NCBI RefSeq assembly: GCF_963977235.1
Contig: NZ_CAXBOD010000001.1
Coordinates: 248,001-312,000, forward strand
Source: Albimonas sp963977235
GTDB taxonomy: Bacteria > Pseudomonadota > Alphaproteobacteria > Rhodobacterales > Rhodobacteraceae
Length of the DNA stretch: 64,000 nucleotides
Direction: 5' to 3'
Part shown: in pieces, positions 49,575-56,613 of the stretch
Numbering within the stretch: position 1 is the stretch's first letter
How the letters are laid out: each line of letters opens with the position of its first letter
Position numbers and translations under genes: made by a program
The notes under the pieces: generated by a model
Told to the model about the DNA's origin: nothing
The model's input: the letters and a program-made list of their open reading frames with translations, nothing else
Databases searched by the model: none

Positions 49575-50714
49575 ATGCGCGTCGCCATCGTGCACTACTG
49601 GCTTGTCGGAATGCGGGGCGGGGAGCGGGTGCTCGAGCAGCTCTGCCTGATGTTCCCCGACGCCGACATCTACACTCATGTCTGCGACCGCGAGAAGCTG
49701 AGCCCCTTGCTGCGGCGCCACAGGATCCGCGAGACCTTCATCGCGCGGCTGCCGGGCGCGAAGAAGCACTATCAGAAATACTTGCCCCTGATGCCCTATG
49801 CGCTGGAGCAACTGGATCTGTCTTCTTACGACCTGGTGCTGAGTTCCGAAAGCGGACCCGCCAAAGGGGTGATCTGCAACCCCGACACGCCGCACCTGTG
49901 CTACACGCATTCGCCGATGCGGTATATCTGGGACCAGTACCACGCCTATCGCGAGGGGCTGAACTGGCCGATGCGGATGCTGTGGACCGTGGTCAGCCAC
50001 AAGCTGCGGATCTGGGACGTGGCGGCCGCGAACCGGGTGGATCGCTATGTGGCGAACTCCTCCTTCGTGGCGCGGCGGGTGATGCGCTGCTGGGGGCGCG
50101 AGGCCGACGTGGTGCACCCGCCCGTCGACCTCGAGGCCTATCGGCCGGCGCCGGCGCCGGGTCCCGACGCGCCCTACCTGTTCCTGTCCGAGCTGGTTCC
50201 CTACAAGCGCGCCGATCTCGCCATCGAGGCCTGCAAGCTTCTGGGCCGGCGGCTGAAGATCGTGGGCTCGGGTTCGGAGATGGAGCGGCTGAAGAAGCTG
50301 GCGGGCCCGGGAGTCGAGTTCCTCGGCCGGGTGCCGGACGGCGAGATGCGGGCCCTCTACCACTCCTGCCGCGCCCTGCTGTTTCCGGGCGTCGAGGATT
50401 TCGGGATCGTGCCGCTGGAGGCGATGGCCTGCGGGCGTCCGGTGCTGGCCTATGGCCGCGGGGGGGCGCTGGACACGGTGAAGGAGGGGGTCTCGGGCCT
50501 GCTATTCGACGCCCAGACCGCCGAGAGCCTCGCCGAGGCGATGCGCCGCTTCGAGACCGAGATGGAGCCGTCGCTCGACCCCGAGCGGGTCGCCGCCCAT
50601 GCCCAGAGCTTCGGCCCGGGCCAGTTCCGCGCCGGCATGTGGTCGGCCATCCGCCGCATGGCCCCCGAGCTGGGCCTGCCCGAGGAGCCGCCGGCGATAG
50701 CCCAGGCGGCCTGA
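49575..50714 (+). CDS. GT4 family glycosyltransferase
   Basis: 379 aa. HYWLVGMRGGERVLEQL at residues 6-22 and YTHSPMRYIWDQYHAY mark the WbaZ-like subgroup of GT4 (GT-B fold). The donor-binding region is FLSELVPYKRADLAIEA, KIVGSGSE and the E-x7-E motif in GVEDFGIVPLEAMACGRPVLA. It transfers a hexose (mannose-type enzymes are common in this subgroup) to the lipid-linked intermediate at the cytoplasmic face. It ends 295 bp before the convergent petR gene. Confidence 0.92.
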   Translation: MRVAIVHYWLVGMRGGERVLEQLCLMFPDADIYTHVCDREKLSPLLRRHRIRETFIARLPGAKKHYQKYLPLMPYALEQLDLSSYDLVLSSESGPAKGVICNPDTPHLCYTHSPMRYIWDQYHAYREGLNWPMRMLWTVVSHKLRIWDVAAANRVDRYVANSSFVARRVMRCWGREADVVHPPVDLEAYRPAPAPGPDAPYLFLSELVPYKRADLAIEACKLLGRRLKIVGSGSEMERLKKLAGPGVEFLGRVPDGEMRALYHSCRALLFPGVEDFGIVPLEAMACGRPVLAYGRGGALDTVKEGVSGLLFDAQTAESLAEAMRRFETEMEPSLDPERVAAHAQSFGPGQFRAGMWSAIRRMAPELGLPEEPPAIAQAA

Positions 50715-50998
50715 GGGCCGCCCGGGCGGCGCCGCGTCGGCTGTCGCGCCGGGGGCTGTCGTTCGGCGCGCGGCGCGTTGCCGAGGTTGCGCGCCCTTGG
50801 CGCCGTCTCGCGTGGCGAGGGCGCGAGGCGGTCCGGCGCGGCGCGTGCTGACGACGCTCGCGGCCCGTCCGTCGCGCGACCGCTCCGGAAAGCGCGCCGG
50901 GCGCATTTCGAAGCGCTGTATCGCGACCCGCCTCGCCTCGCCTCGCCCCGCTTCGCCTCCGCGCCAGTCCGCCTCGCCAGTCCGTCGCGCCAGCCTGC

Positions 50999-51022
50999 CG
51001 CGCCGGACCTCAGTCCGGCGCG
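50999..51022 (-). terminator. Hairpin spanning the petR stop codon
   Basis: Perfect 10-bp stem CGCGCCGGAC / GTCCGGCGCG with the 4-nt loop containing the TGA stop (51010-51012). The last three sense codons form one arm. It is followed by no U-tract on the minus strand. It may act as a 3'-end structure; its place on the stop codon is unusual. Confidence 0.5.
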
Positions 51023-51753
51023 AGCATGTAGCCGGAGCCGCGGACCGTCTGCAGATAGCGGGGGGCCTTGGGGTCGGCCTCGATCTTGCGGCGGAGGCGG
51101 GTGACCTGGACGTCGACGGCGCGCTCCTGCGCGTCGTCCATCTCGGCGAGCAGGGTCTGGCGGTCCACCGGCTCGTGCGGGGTGCGCGCGAAGATCTTCA
51201 TCAGCGCGCTCTCGGTCGTGGTCAGGCGCACCTGCTCGTCGCCCCGCCACAGCTCGCCGCGGGCCACGTCGTAGCGCACCGGGCCCAGCTGCAGGGTGCG
51301 CGGGGCCTCGGGGCGGGGACCGGCGGGCTGGGTGCGGCGCAGGATCGCGCCGATGCGCAGCAGCAGTTCGCGCGGCTCGAAGGGTTTGGCGAGGTAGTCG
51401 TCGGCCCCCGCCTCCAGCCCCGCGATCCGGTCCTCGGCCCCGCCGCGGGCGGTCAGCAGCAGGATCGGCGCGCCCAGCCTCGGGCGGACCGCGCGGGCGA
51501 AGCTGATCCCGTCCTCGCCCGGCATCATCACGTCGACCACCAGCAGGTCGAACTCCAGCCCCTCGAGCAGGCGCCTGGCATGGGCCGCGTCCCGGGCCGC
51601 GGTCACGTAGAACCCCGAGCGCGCCAGGTAGCGCTTGAGCAACGTGCGGATCCGCTCGTCGTCGTCCACCACCAGAATATGCGCGTCGGGAGGGTCGAGG
51701 GGCGCGGGCGCGGCCTCGTCGGCCTCCGCCAGGCCCGCCGTCTCGTCGCTCAT
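51010..51753 (-). CDS. petR: OmpR-type response regulator PetR
   Basis: 247 aa from ATG at 51753. The receiver domain (residues about 23-140) has the acidic cluster VVDDDERIR, phosphoacceptor Asp74 in LLVVDVMMPGEDG and Lys123 in YLAKPFEPREL. A winged-helix effector domain (residues about 150-245) follows, with RAVDVQVTRLRRKIEADP and TVRGSGYML. In Rhodobacter capsulatus, PetR (with PetP) is a response regulator required for respiratory and photosynthetic growth; no partner kinase gene is adjacent there or here. It starts 11 nt after the petP stop, so the pair is one unit. The assignment rests on gene order and family type. Confidence 0.9.
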   Translation of the reverse strand: MSDETAGLAEADEAAPAPLDPPDAHILVVDDDERIRTLLKRYLARSGFYVTAARDAAHARRLLEGLEFDLLVVDVMMPGEDGISFARAVRPRLGAPILLLTARGGAEDRIAGLEAGADDYLAKPFEPRELLLRIGAILRRTQPAGPRPEAPRTLQLGPVRYDVARGELWRGDEQVRLTTTESALMKIFARTPHEPVDRQTLLAEMDDAQERAVDVQVTRLRRKIEADPKAPRYLQTVRGSGYMLAPD

Positions 51754-51764
51754 ACGCGTTCCGC

Positions 51765-52352
51765 TCAGGCGCCGGGCTGGTCGTTGACCAGCGCCAGAAC
51801 CGATTCGCGGCTGTCTTCGTCGATCATGTCCGCGAGCACCGTCTTGAATCCCTGCACCGCCTCGGCGCCCGCCTCCATGAAGACGCGGCGCATGCGGGCA
51901 TTCTGCGCGTCCGCCAGGCTGCGGACAAGCGCCTCGCCCTCCGGGGTCACCGTCAGCAACCGCTGGCGGCGGTCGGCCGGGCCGATCCGCGAGTCGATCA
52001 GCCCGTCCTCGACCAGCTGGCGCAGCACCCGGTTGAGGGATTGCTTGGTGACCTTCAGCGTGTCCAGCAGCTCGGACACCGACATGCCGGGCCGGCGCCA
52101 GACGAAATGCAGGCAGCGGTGGTGGGCGCGACCGTAACCCCTTGTTTCCAGGATGCGATCGGCGTCCGCGATCATGTCGCGATAGGCGAAGAACATCAGC
52201 TCGACCCCCTGGCCGAGCTGCGCGTCGGTCAGGAACAGCAGCTGGTCGCCCCGGTTCAGACCGGAGCCGCGCATGCGGGCGGCGGGGGACCGGCCGCTCT
52301 CGGGGCGAGGCGGGGCGGCGCGGGAACGGGTGGGGGCGTCGGAAGGGCTCAT
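51765..52352 (-). CDS. petP: MarR family regulator PetP
   Basis: 195 aa. The winged helix is FVWRRPGMSVSELLDTLKVTKQSLNRVLRQLVEDGLI (residues about 84-120), with the wing IGPADRRQRLLTVT. An Arg/Pro-rich N-terminal stretch of about 30 residues precedes the dimerisation helix. There is no Shine-Dalgarno before the ATG at 52352; instead a promoter (TTGGAC-17-TAAAAT) places the transcription start at the A of this ATG, which suggests a leaderless mRNA. In Rhodobacter petP precedes petR in an operon, as here. It is divergent from the branched-chain aminotransferase gene. Confidence 0.88.
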   Translation of the reverse strand: MSPSDAPTRSRAAPPRPESGRSPAARMRGSGLNRGDQLLFLTDAQLGQGVELMFFAYRDMIADADRILETRGYGRAHHRCLHFVWRRPGMSVSELLDTLKVTKQSLNRVLRQLVEDGLIDSRIGPADRRQRLLTVTPEGEALVRSLADAQNARMRRVFMEAGAEAVQGFKTVLADMIDEDSRESVLALVNDQPGA

Positions 52353-52358
52353 GGCGGG

Positions 52359-52387
52359 ATTTTACGTCAGCCTTGTTGACTGTCCAA
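52359..52387 (-). promoter_or_regulatory. Promoter of petP-petR, apparently leaderless
   Basis: -35 TTGGAC (52387-52382), 17-nt spacer, -10 TAAAAT (52364-52359). Six nt separate the -10 from the petP ATG, so the expected start site is the A of ATG. Confidence 0.7.
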
Positions 52388-52404
52388 GCTCGCGTTGCTA
52401 TATC
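52376..52404 (+). promoter_or_regulatory. Promoter of the branched-chain aminotransferase gene
   Basis: -35 TTGACT (52376-52381), 17-nt spacer, -10 TATATC (52399-52404). Its -35 directly abuts the -35 of the opposite petP promoter, so polymerase binding at the two should be mutually exclusive. Confidence 0.7.
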
Positions 52405-52422
52405 GCCGCGGCGCTGAGGAAA

Positions 52423-52439
52423 GCAACAATATTTCTTGC
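52423..52439. promoter_or_regulatory. 17-bp palindrome downstream of the aminotransferase promoter, candidate PetP operator
   Basis: GCAA-n-AA-n3-TT-n-TTGC, twelve of seventeen positions symmetric, about 12-28 nt after the expected start site of the plus-strand transcript. Size and A/T-rich symmetry fit a MarR-type operator acting as a roadblock. Confidence 0.45.
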
Positions 52440-52539
52440 CGCGCTGCAACAGCGACATATCCGGAACGCCCGGAGGTCGCCGACGAAACGGGTCCGGGGC
52501 TCCGCTAGGGCGCCCGGGCGATGATACGGGAACGTGGCC

Positions 52540-53418
52540 ATGGCCGGTGGAGCCTACGACGATCGCGACGGCGTCATCTGGATGGACGGGGCGCTGGTGC
52601 CCTGGCGCGAGGCCAAGGTGCACGTACTGACCCACGCGCTCCACTACGCCTCGTCGGTGTTCGAGGGCGAGCGCGCCTACGGCGGCCAGATCTTCAAGAG
52701 CCGCGAGCATTCCCAGCGCCTGCTGGATTCGGCCCGCGCCATGGACATCCCCTCGCGCTGGACGCTCGACGACATCGAGCAGGCCAAGGCCACCGCCATG
52801 GCCGCCAACGGGTTGAAGGACTGCTACGTCCGCCCGGTGATGTGGCGCGGCTCGGGCGAGGACATGGGGGTGGCCGCCCTCCTGAACCCCGTCCATCTCG
52901 CGGTCGCGGTGTGGGAGTGGGGCGCCTACTACGGCGACGCCAAGACCAAGGGCGCGAAGCTCGACATTTCGAAGTGGAAGCGGCCGAGCCCCGAGACCAT
53001 CCCCTGCCACGCCAAGGCGGCCGGTCTCTACATGATCTGCACCATGTCCAAGCATGCGGCGCAGGCCAAGGGCTGCTCGGACGCGCTGATGTACGACTAC
53101 CGCGGCTATGTGGCCGAGGCGACGGGCGCCAACATCTTCTTCACCAAGGACGGCAAGGTGCACACGCCGACGCCCGACTGCTTCCTGAACGGTCTGACCC
53201 GCCAGACGGTGATCGACCTGCTCAAGCAGAAGGACGTCGAGGTGATCGAGCGCCACATCATGCCCGACGAACTCGAGAGCTTCGAGCAGTGCTGGCTGAC
53301 CGGCACCGCGGCCGAGGTCACCCCGGTGGGGCAGATCGGCGACTACAGCTTCGACGTGGGCCCGATGGCGGTGGGCATCGCCGACGAATACGAGCGTCTG
53401 GTCCGCGGCAACCGCTGA
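52540..53418 (+). CDS. ilvE: Branched-chain amino acid aminotransferase
   Basis: 292 aa from ATG at 52540; a GTG two codons earlier is an alternative. Class IV motifs are HALHYASSVFEGERAY, VRPVMWRG, the Schiff-base Lys159 in PCHAKAAG, and EATGANIFF followed by FLNGLTRQTVIDL. It makes or degrades leucine, isoleucine and valine with glutamate/2-oxoglutarate. ACGGGAA upstream is a weak ribosome site. The transcript should begin near 52411, giving an about 130-nt leader that carries a 17-bp palindrome. Confidence 0.93.
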   Translation: MAGGAYDDRDGVIWMDGALVPWREAKVHVLTHALHYASSVFEGERAYGGQIFKSREHSQRLLDSARAMDIPSRWTLDDIEQAKATAMAANGLKDCYVRPVMWRGSGEDMGVAALLNPVHLAVAVWEWGAYYGDAKTKGAKLDISKWKRPSPETIPCHAKAAGLYMICTMSKHAAQAKGCSDALMYDYRGYVAEATGANIFFTKDGKVHTPTPDCFLNGLTRQTVIDLLKQKDVEVIERHIMPDELESFEQCWLTGTAAEVTPVGQIGDYSFDVGPMAVGIADEYERLVRGNR

Positions 53419-53807
53419 TCGATCCGTTCGCGTGCAAAGCCGGGGCCGGGGGCGCAAGCCTCCGGCCCGGTTCGTTGCGAGGGTGCGCGCCCGATCCGTC
53501 GCGCGCGCCGCCCCGCCGCGACCCGCGTTCCGGCCGCGACCCGACGTCGGGACGACACGCTCGACCTCGCCGCCTGGCGCCGCGCCCCCCGCGCCTTGCG
53601 CCCTCGCCTCCGGAGACGGCCGCCCCGGGCGCCCCCCTCGAAGCGCGCCGCGAGCGGGACGCCGGGCCCGGGCGCCCGGTTGCCGCGGCGCTTCCTCCCC
53701 GCCGCCGACATCGCCGCACACGGCCCTCTCACGCGAAATTCGCTTGCACGCGGCGGCGTCGCCCTTAACGGTTCGATGACGTTTCCGAGATGAACGGAGT
53801 TCCCGCG
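53419..53807. other. Gene-free stretch after ilvE
   Basis: 389 bp. It begins with the terminator-like hairpin at 53439-53470. The rest is G/C-rich with no credible ORF. An A/T-richer patch at about 53735-53785 (CGCGAAATTCGC, TTGCAC, TTAACG) probably contains the promoter of the DUF3108 gene, but the spacing of the elements is poor. Confidence 0.55.
53439..53470 (+). terminator. Probable terminator of ilvE
   Basis: Imperfect 13-bp G/C stem (arms CCGGGGCCGGGGGC and GCCTCCGGCCCGG) with loop GCAA, about 20 nt after the ilvE stop, followed by TTCGTT. Confidence 0.6.
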
Positions 53808-54590
53808 ATGCGTCGAGCCACGGCCCTCGCCCTCGCGCTCCTGCTGCCCGCCGCGCCCGTCGCGGCGCAGGGGCCCGCCGCCGCCTCGACCCAGGCGGGG
53901 GGCGAGACGTCGCGCGACCTGCTCTACCACCTCGACTGGGGCCCTGTTGCGCTGGGCGAGTTCCGCGTGCGCCACGAACCCGGCGAGGCCGGCGCGCTGA
54001 CCATCGAGGCCCGCTCCCGCGGTCTCGCCTCGATGCTCTTCGACTTCACCCTGACCGAGGCGACCCGACGCGAGCCCGACGGCGGCCGCCGCTTCACCAT
54101 GAACGGCGAGTTCGGCGACAAGGACTACGACCGTGAGGTCACCTGGGATCCCGGCCAGGCCCCCGAGGTCGAGCATCGCGCCGGCGCCCCCGACGAGGAG
54201 CTGACCCCCGTTCCCCAGGCGACGCTGCCGCGCTCGGTCGACCCTGCCGCCGCGGTGCTCGCCGTGCTTGACCGGGTCAAGGCCGGCGAGGGCTGCGCGG
54301 GGGAATGGGCGATCTACGACGGCGTGCGGATGATGTCGCTGACCGTGCGCGACGAGGGCATGGACCGGGTCGAGGCCGACCGCGATTGGACCTACGCCGG
54401 CCCCGCGCGCCGCTGTCGCCTGGGGATCGAGCGCGTCGGCGGCTTCCCCGTCGACGACGAGCGCGAGACCGAGGAGGCCGACTTCAACCGCCTCCTGTGG
54501 ATCGCGGAGATGAACGGTCACCCGACCCCGGTGCGCCTGCAGGTCTCCTGGCCGCTGGGCTACGCGACCGGTCGGATCGACCTGCGCTGA
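53808..54590 (+). CDS. DUF3108 domain protein, exported
   Basis: 260 aa from ATG at 53808, with CGGAG 8 nt upstream. The Sec signal peptide is MRRATALALALLLPAAPVAA, probably cut after VAA. The mature part has the DUF3108 layout: LLYHLDWGPVALGEFRVRH, SRGLASMLFDFTLTEAT, RSVDPAAAVLAVLDRV and the final VRLQVSWPLGYATGRIDL. It is a periplasmic protein of unknown function, conserved in alphaproteobacteria as a single gene upstream of unrelated genes. Two cysteines in the middle (GCAGEW, RRCRLG) may form a disulfide. Confidence 0.87.
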   Translation: MRRATALALALLLPAAPVAAQGPAAASTQAGGETSRDLLYHLDWGPVALGEFRVRHEPGEAGALTIEARSRGLASMLFDFTLTEATRREPDGGRRFTMNGEFGDKDYDREVTWDPGQAPEVEHRAGAPDEELTPVPQATLPRSVDPAAAVLAVLDRVKAGEGCAGEWAIYDGVRMMSLTVRDEGMDRVEADRDWTYAGPARRCRLGIERVGGFPVDDERETEEADFNRLLWIAEMNGHPTPVRLQVSWPLGYATGRIDLR

Positions 54591-54724
54591 GCGCCGGGGC
54601 GCCAGACCTGCGCCGGACGCAGGGCGGGAACCCGCCCGCAACGGCCCCGATCACGCCGAATCGCCTTGCGCCGGCGGTCAAGCCGCTCTATCCGCCGCCT
54701 TTCCGGGCGCCTGGCGCCCACTGG

Positions 54725-54753
54725 TTGAGCGAAGCCCCCCTTTGGACTACATT
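54725..54753 (+). promoter_or_regulatory. Promoter of the rsfS-rlmH unit
   Basis: -35 TTGAGC (54725-54730), 17-nt spacer, -10 TACATT (54748-54753), expected start near 54760. This rules out translation starts upstream of that point. Confidence 0.6.
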
Positions 54754-54867
54754 GAGACTCCGCCCGGCGCCGGGGCGTTGAGAGGATTTCCGGCGCGCGA
54801 CGTGGAGGAAATCGAACTGACCGGACTCGATAGCGCGGGGACCACCCCGCCGCAGAACACGGAGCGA

Positions 54868-55233
54868 ATGGGTGGCGAAGACCTGCTTCGGCTCGTTCTG
54901 AACTCGCTCGAGGACGACAAGGCCGAGGACATCGTGCAGGTTGACCTGCGCGGCAAGTCGGACATCGCCGACTTCATGGTGATCGCCTCCGGCCGTTCGT
55001 CCCGCCAGGTGGCCGCCATTGCGGAAAAACTCATCGAACGCCTCAAGTCGGACGCCCGGGTCACCGCCCGCGCCGAGGGCAAGGATGCGGGCGACTGGGT
55101 GCTGATCGACGCGGGCGACGTGATCGTCCACGTCTTCCGGCCCGAGGTGCGCGAGTTCTACCAGCTCGAGAAAATGTGGCTGTCGGCCGAGGACGCGGCG
55201 AAACGCGCCGCCGCCACGCCCAGCTACGCCTGA
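54868..55233 (+). CDS. rsfS: Ribosomal silencing factor RsfS
   Basis: 121 aa from ATG at 54868 (MGGEDLLRLVLNSLEDDKAED), which lines up with family N-termini. DLRGKSDIADFMVIASG, SSRQVAAIAEKL and GDWVLIDAGDVIVHVFRPEVREFYQLEKMW are the family core. It binds L14 of the large ribosomal subunit and blocks subunit joining in slow growth. The ATG has GGAG only 3 nt away. A stronger GGAGGAA lies at 54804-54810, six nt before an in-frame CTG (54817), and an in-frame GTG stands at 54802, so an N-terminal extension of 17-22 residues is possible. rlmH follows after 19 nt, as in most bacteria. Confidence 0.93.
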   Translation: MGGEDLLRLVLNSLEDDKAEDIVQVDLRGKSDIADFMVIASGRSSRQVAAIAEKLIERLKSDARVTARAEGKDAGDWVLIDAGDVIVHVFRPEVREFYQLEKMWLSAEDAAKRAAATPSYA

Positions 55234-55252
55234 CCCGCCAGACGGGTCCGGC

Positions 55253-55723
55253 GTGAAAGTGCACCTGGTCGCCGTGGGGCGCGCCCGCGGCGGGCCCGAG
55301 GCGGCGCTTGTCCAGGACTGGCTGACGCGCTTCGACCGCGCGGCGCGGCCGCTGGGCTTTGGTCCCGCGCGCCTGCTGGAGGTCGAGGACCGCAAGGGCC
55401 GCGGGTCGCAGGCGGAGGGCGAACTGATCCTCGCCGCCCTCCCCGACGGCGCCGTGCTGGTTGCGCTCGACGAGCGGGGCCGCGAGCTGACCTCCCCCGA
55501 CTTCGCCGACCGTCTGGCCGACTGGCGCGATCAGGGCCGCCGGGATCTGGTGCTGGCCATCGGCGGCGCCGACGGTCACTCGGACGCGGTGCGCGCGCGC
55601 GCCGACCTCCTGCTCAGCTTCGGCAAGATGGTCTGGCCCCACATGCTCGCCCGCGCCATGGCCGCCGAACAGATCTACCGCGCCGCCACCATCCTCGCCG
55701 GCAGCCCCTACCACCGCGCCTGA
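55253..55723 (+). CDS. rlmH: 23S rRNA pseudouridine-1915 N3-methyltransferase RlmH
   Basis: 156 aa from GTG at 55253. It is a SPOUT-class methyltransferase: ALDERGRELTSPDFAD, FAIGGADG-like LAIGGADGHSD and the knotted C-terminus LLLSFGKMVWPHMLARAMAAEQIYRA ... YHRA. It methylates pseudouridine 1915 in helix 69 of assembled 70S ribosomes. It is co-transcribed with rsfS. A perfect 38-bp palindrome lies 139 bp downstream. Confidence 0.95.
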   Translation: MKVHLVAVGRARGGPEAALVQDWLTRFDRAARPLGFGPARLLEVEDRKGRGSQAEGELILAALPDGAVLVALDERGRELTSPDFADRLADWRDQGRRDLVLAIGGADGHSDAVRARADLLLSFGKMVWPHMLARAMAAEQIYRAATILAGSPYHRA

Positions 55724-55861
55724 CCGCCGAGAGCGAGGCCGGCCCTTCGTCACGGCCGCGTGGCGCGGGGCGCAACCGGCCCACTGGGGCCTCTTGTCCA
55801 ACCCGCCGGAGACGTCCGGCCACCCGCGCGCGGCTGGCCGGGAGGGCATGATCCCCAAACG

Positions 55862-55899
55862 CGAGACGCCGCCAGATCCCGGGATCTGGCGGCGTCTCG
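55862..55899. terminator. Perfect 38-bp palindrome between convergent rlmH and ohr
   Basis: 19 bp at 55862-55880 are followed without spacer by their exact reverse complement at 55881-55899, with GATCCCGGGATC at the centre. It lies 139 bp after the rlmH stop and 82 bp after the ohr stop on the other strand. As RNA it would fold to a 17-bp stem in both directions. There is no U-tract on either side. A shared bidirectional terminator is the likely role. Confidence 0.6.
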
Positions 55900-55980
55900 G
55901 CCCGGCCGGGACCTCCCGGTCAGGGCGTGCGGGCGACGTGCCCGAAGGGACCGCCCGCGAGGAGGGCGAGGCGATCGCCC

Positions 55981-56406
55981 TCAGACGACCGTCAGGCCCA
56001 CGTCGACGTTGCCGCGGGTGGCGTTGGAGTAGGGGCAAACCTGGTGGGCGGCCTCGACCAGCTTCTCGGCCTCGGCCTTGTCGACGCCGGGCATGGCGAT
56101 CTCGAGCGCCGCGGTGATCCCGAACCCGCCCTCGGAGCGCGGGCCGATCCCCACCGTCGCCGTCACCGTGGCGTCGTTGGGCACCTTCACGAAGCCCTCG
56201 CCGCGCGAGACCGCCTTCATCGCGCCCAGGAAACAGGCCGCGTAGCCGGCGGCGAACAGCTGCTCGGGGTTGTTGCCGTCGCCCGAGCCGCCCATCTCCT
56301 TCGGCGGCGCCAGCTTCACCTTCAGCGCGCCGTCCAGCGTCTCGGCCGCGCCATCGCGCCCGCCGGTGGCGCGGGCCTTCGTGGTGTATTTGACGTCGAC
56401 GGACAT
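55981..56406 (-). CDS. ohr: Organic hydroperoxide resistance protein Ohr
   Basis: 141 aa. The two redox cysteines are Cys58 in GYAACFLGAM and Cys124 in HQVCPYS, with the NPEQLFAAGYAAC signature. Ohr is a thiol peroxidase that reduces organic hydroperoxides, using lipoylated proteins as reductant, in the cytoplasm. AAAGGAG stands 6 nt before the ATG. It is divergent from the ohrR gene, with two palindromes between them. Confidence 0.96.
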   Translation of the reverse strand: MSVDVKYTTKARATGGRDGAAETLDGALKVKLAPPKEMGGSGDGNNPEQLFAAGYAACFLGAMKAVSRGEGFVKVPNDATVTATVGIGPRSEGGFGITAALEIAMPGVDKAEAEKLVEAAHQVCPYSNATRGNVDVGLTVV

Positions 56407-56441
56407 GGGGGTCTCCTTTGCGTCGTTGCGAATATGTCGTG

Positions 56442-56456
56442 CGCGATCATATCGCG
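56442..56456. promoter_or_regulatory. Palindrome near ohr, candidate OhrR operator
   Basis: CGCGAT-cat-ATCGCG, a perfect 6-3-6 inverted repeat 36 bp upstream of the ohr ATG. It shares the CGAT/ATCG half-site with the second palindrome at 56505. Confidence 0.55.
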
Positions 56457-56504
56457 TGAGGGTTAGCTGGGGCGTCCCCCTCCAAATGTCAATCGCGAGC
56501 GACT

Positions 56505-56520
56505 ATATCGGGCGCGATAT
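56505..56520. promoter_or_regulatory. Palindrome near ohrR, candidate OhrR operator
   Basis: ATATCG-ggcg-CGATAT, perfect 6-4-6 inverted repeat, about 95 bp upstream of the ohrR ATG. Overlap with divergent promoters would give autorepression and peroxide induction of ohr. Confidence 0.55.
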
Positions 56521-56613
56521 GTTCGATAGGCTCGACCCGAGGCCGCCGTCGGGCGGCCGCCGACCCCACCCGAAGCCGCCTTCCTGCGGCCGCCGGACAC
56601 CCAAGGAGGCGCC

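Noticed and set aside
51010..53721. A 903-codon minus-strand frame that would extend PetR far upstream
   Set aside because: The upstream part runs through petP and antisense to ilvE, and lacks any domain. PetR with its ATG at 51753 has normal length.
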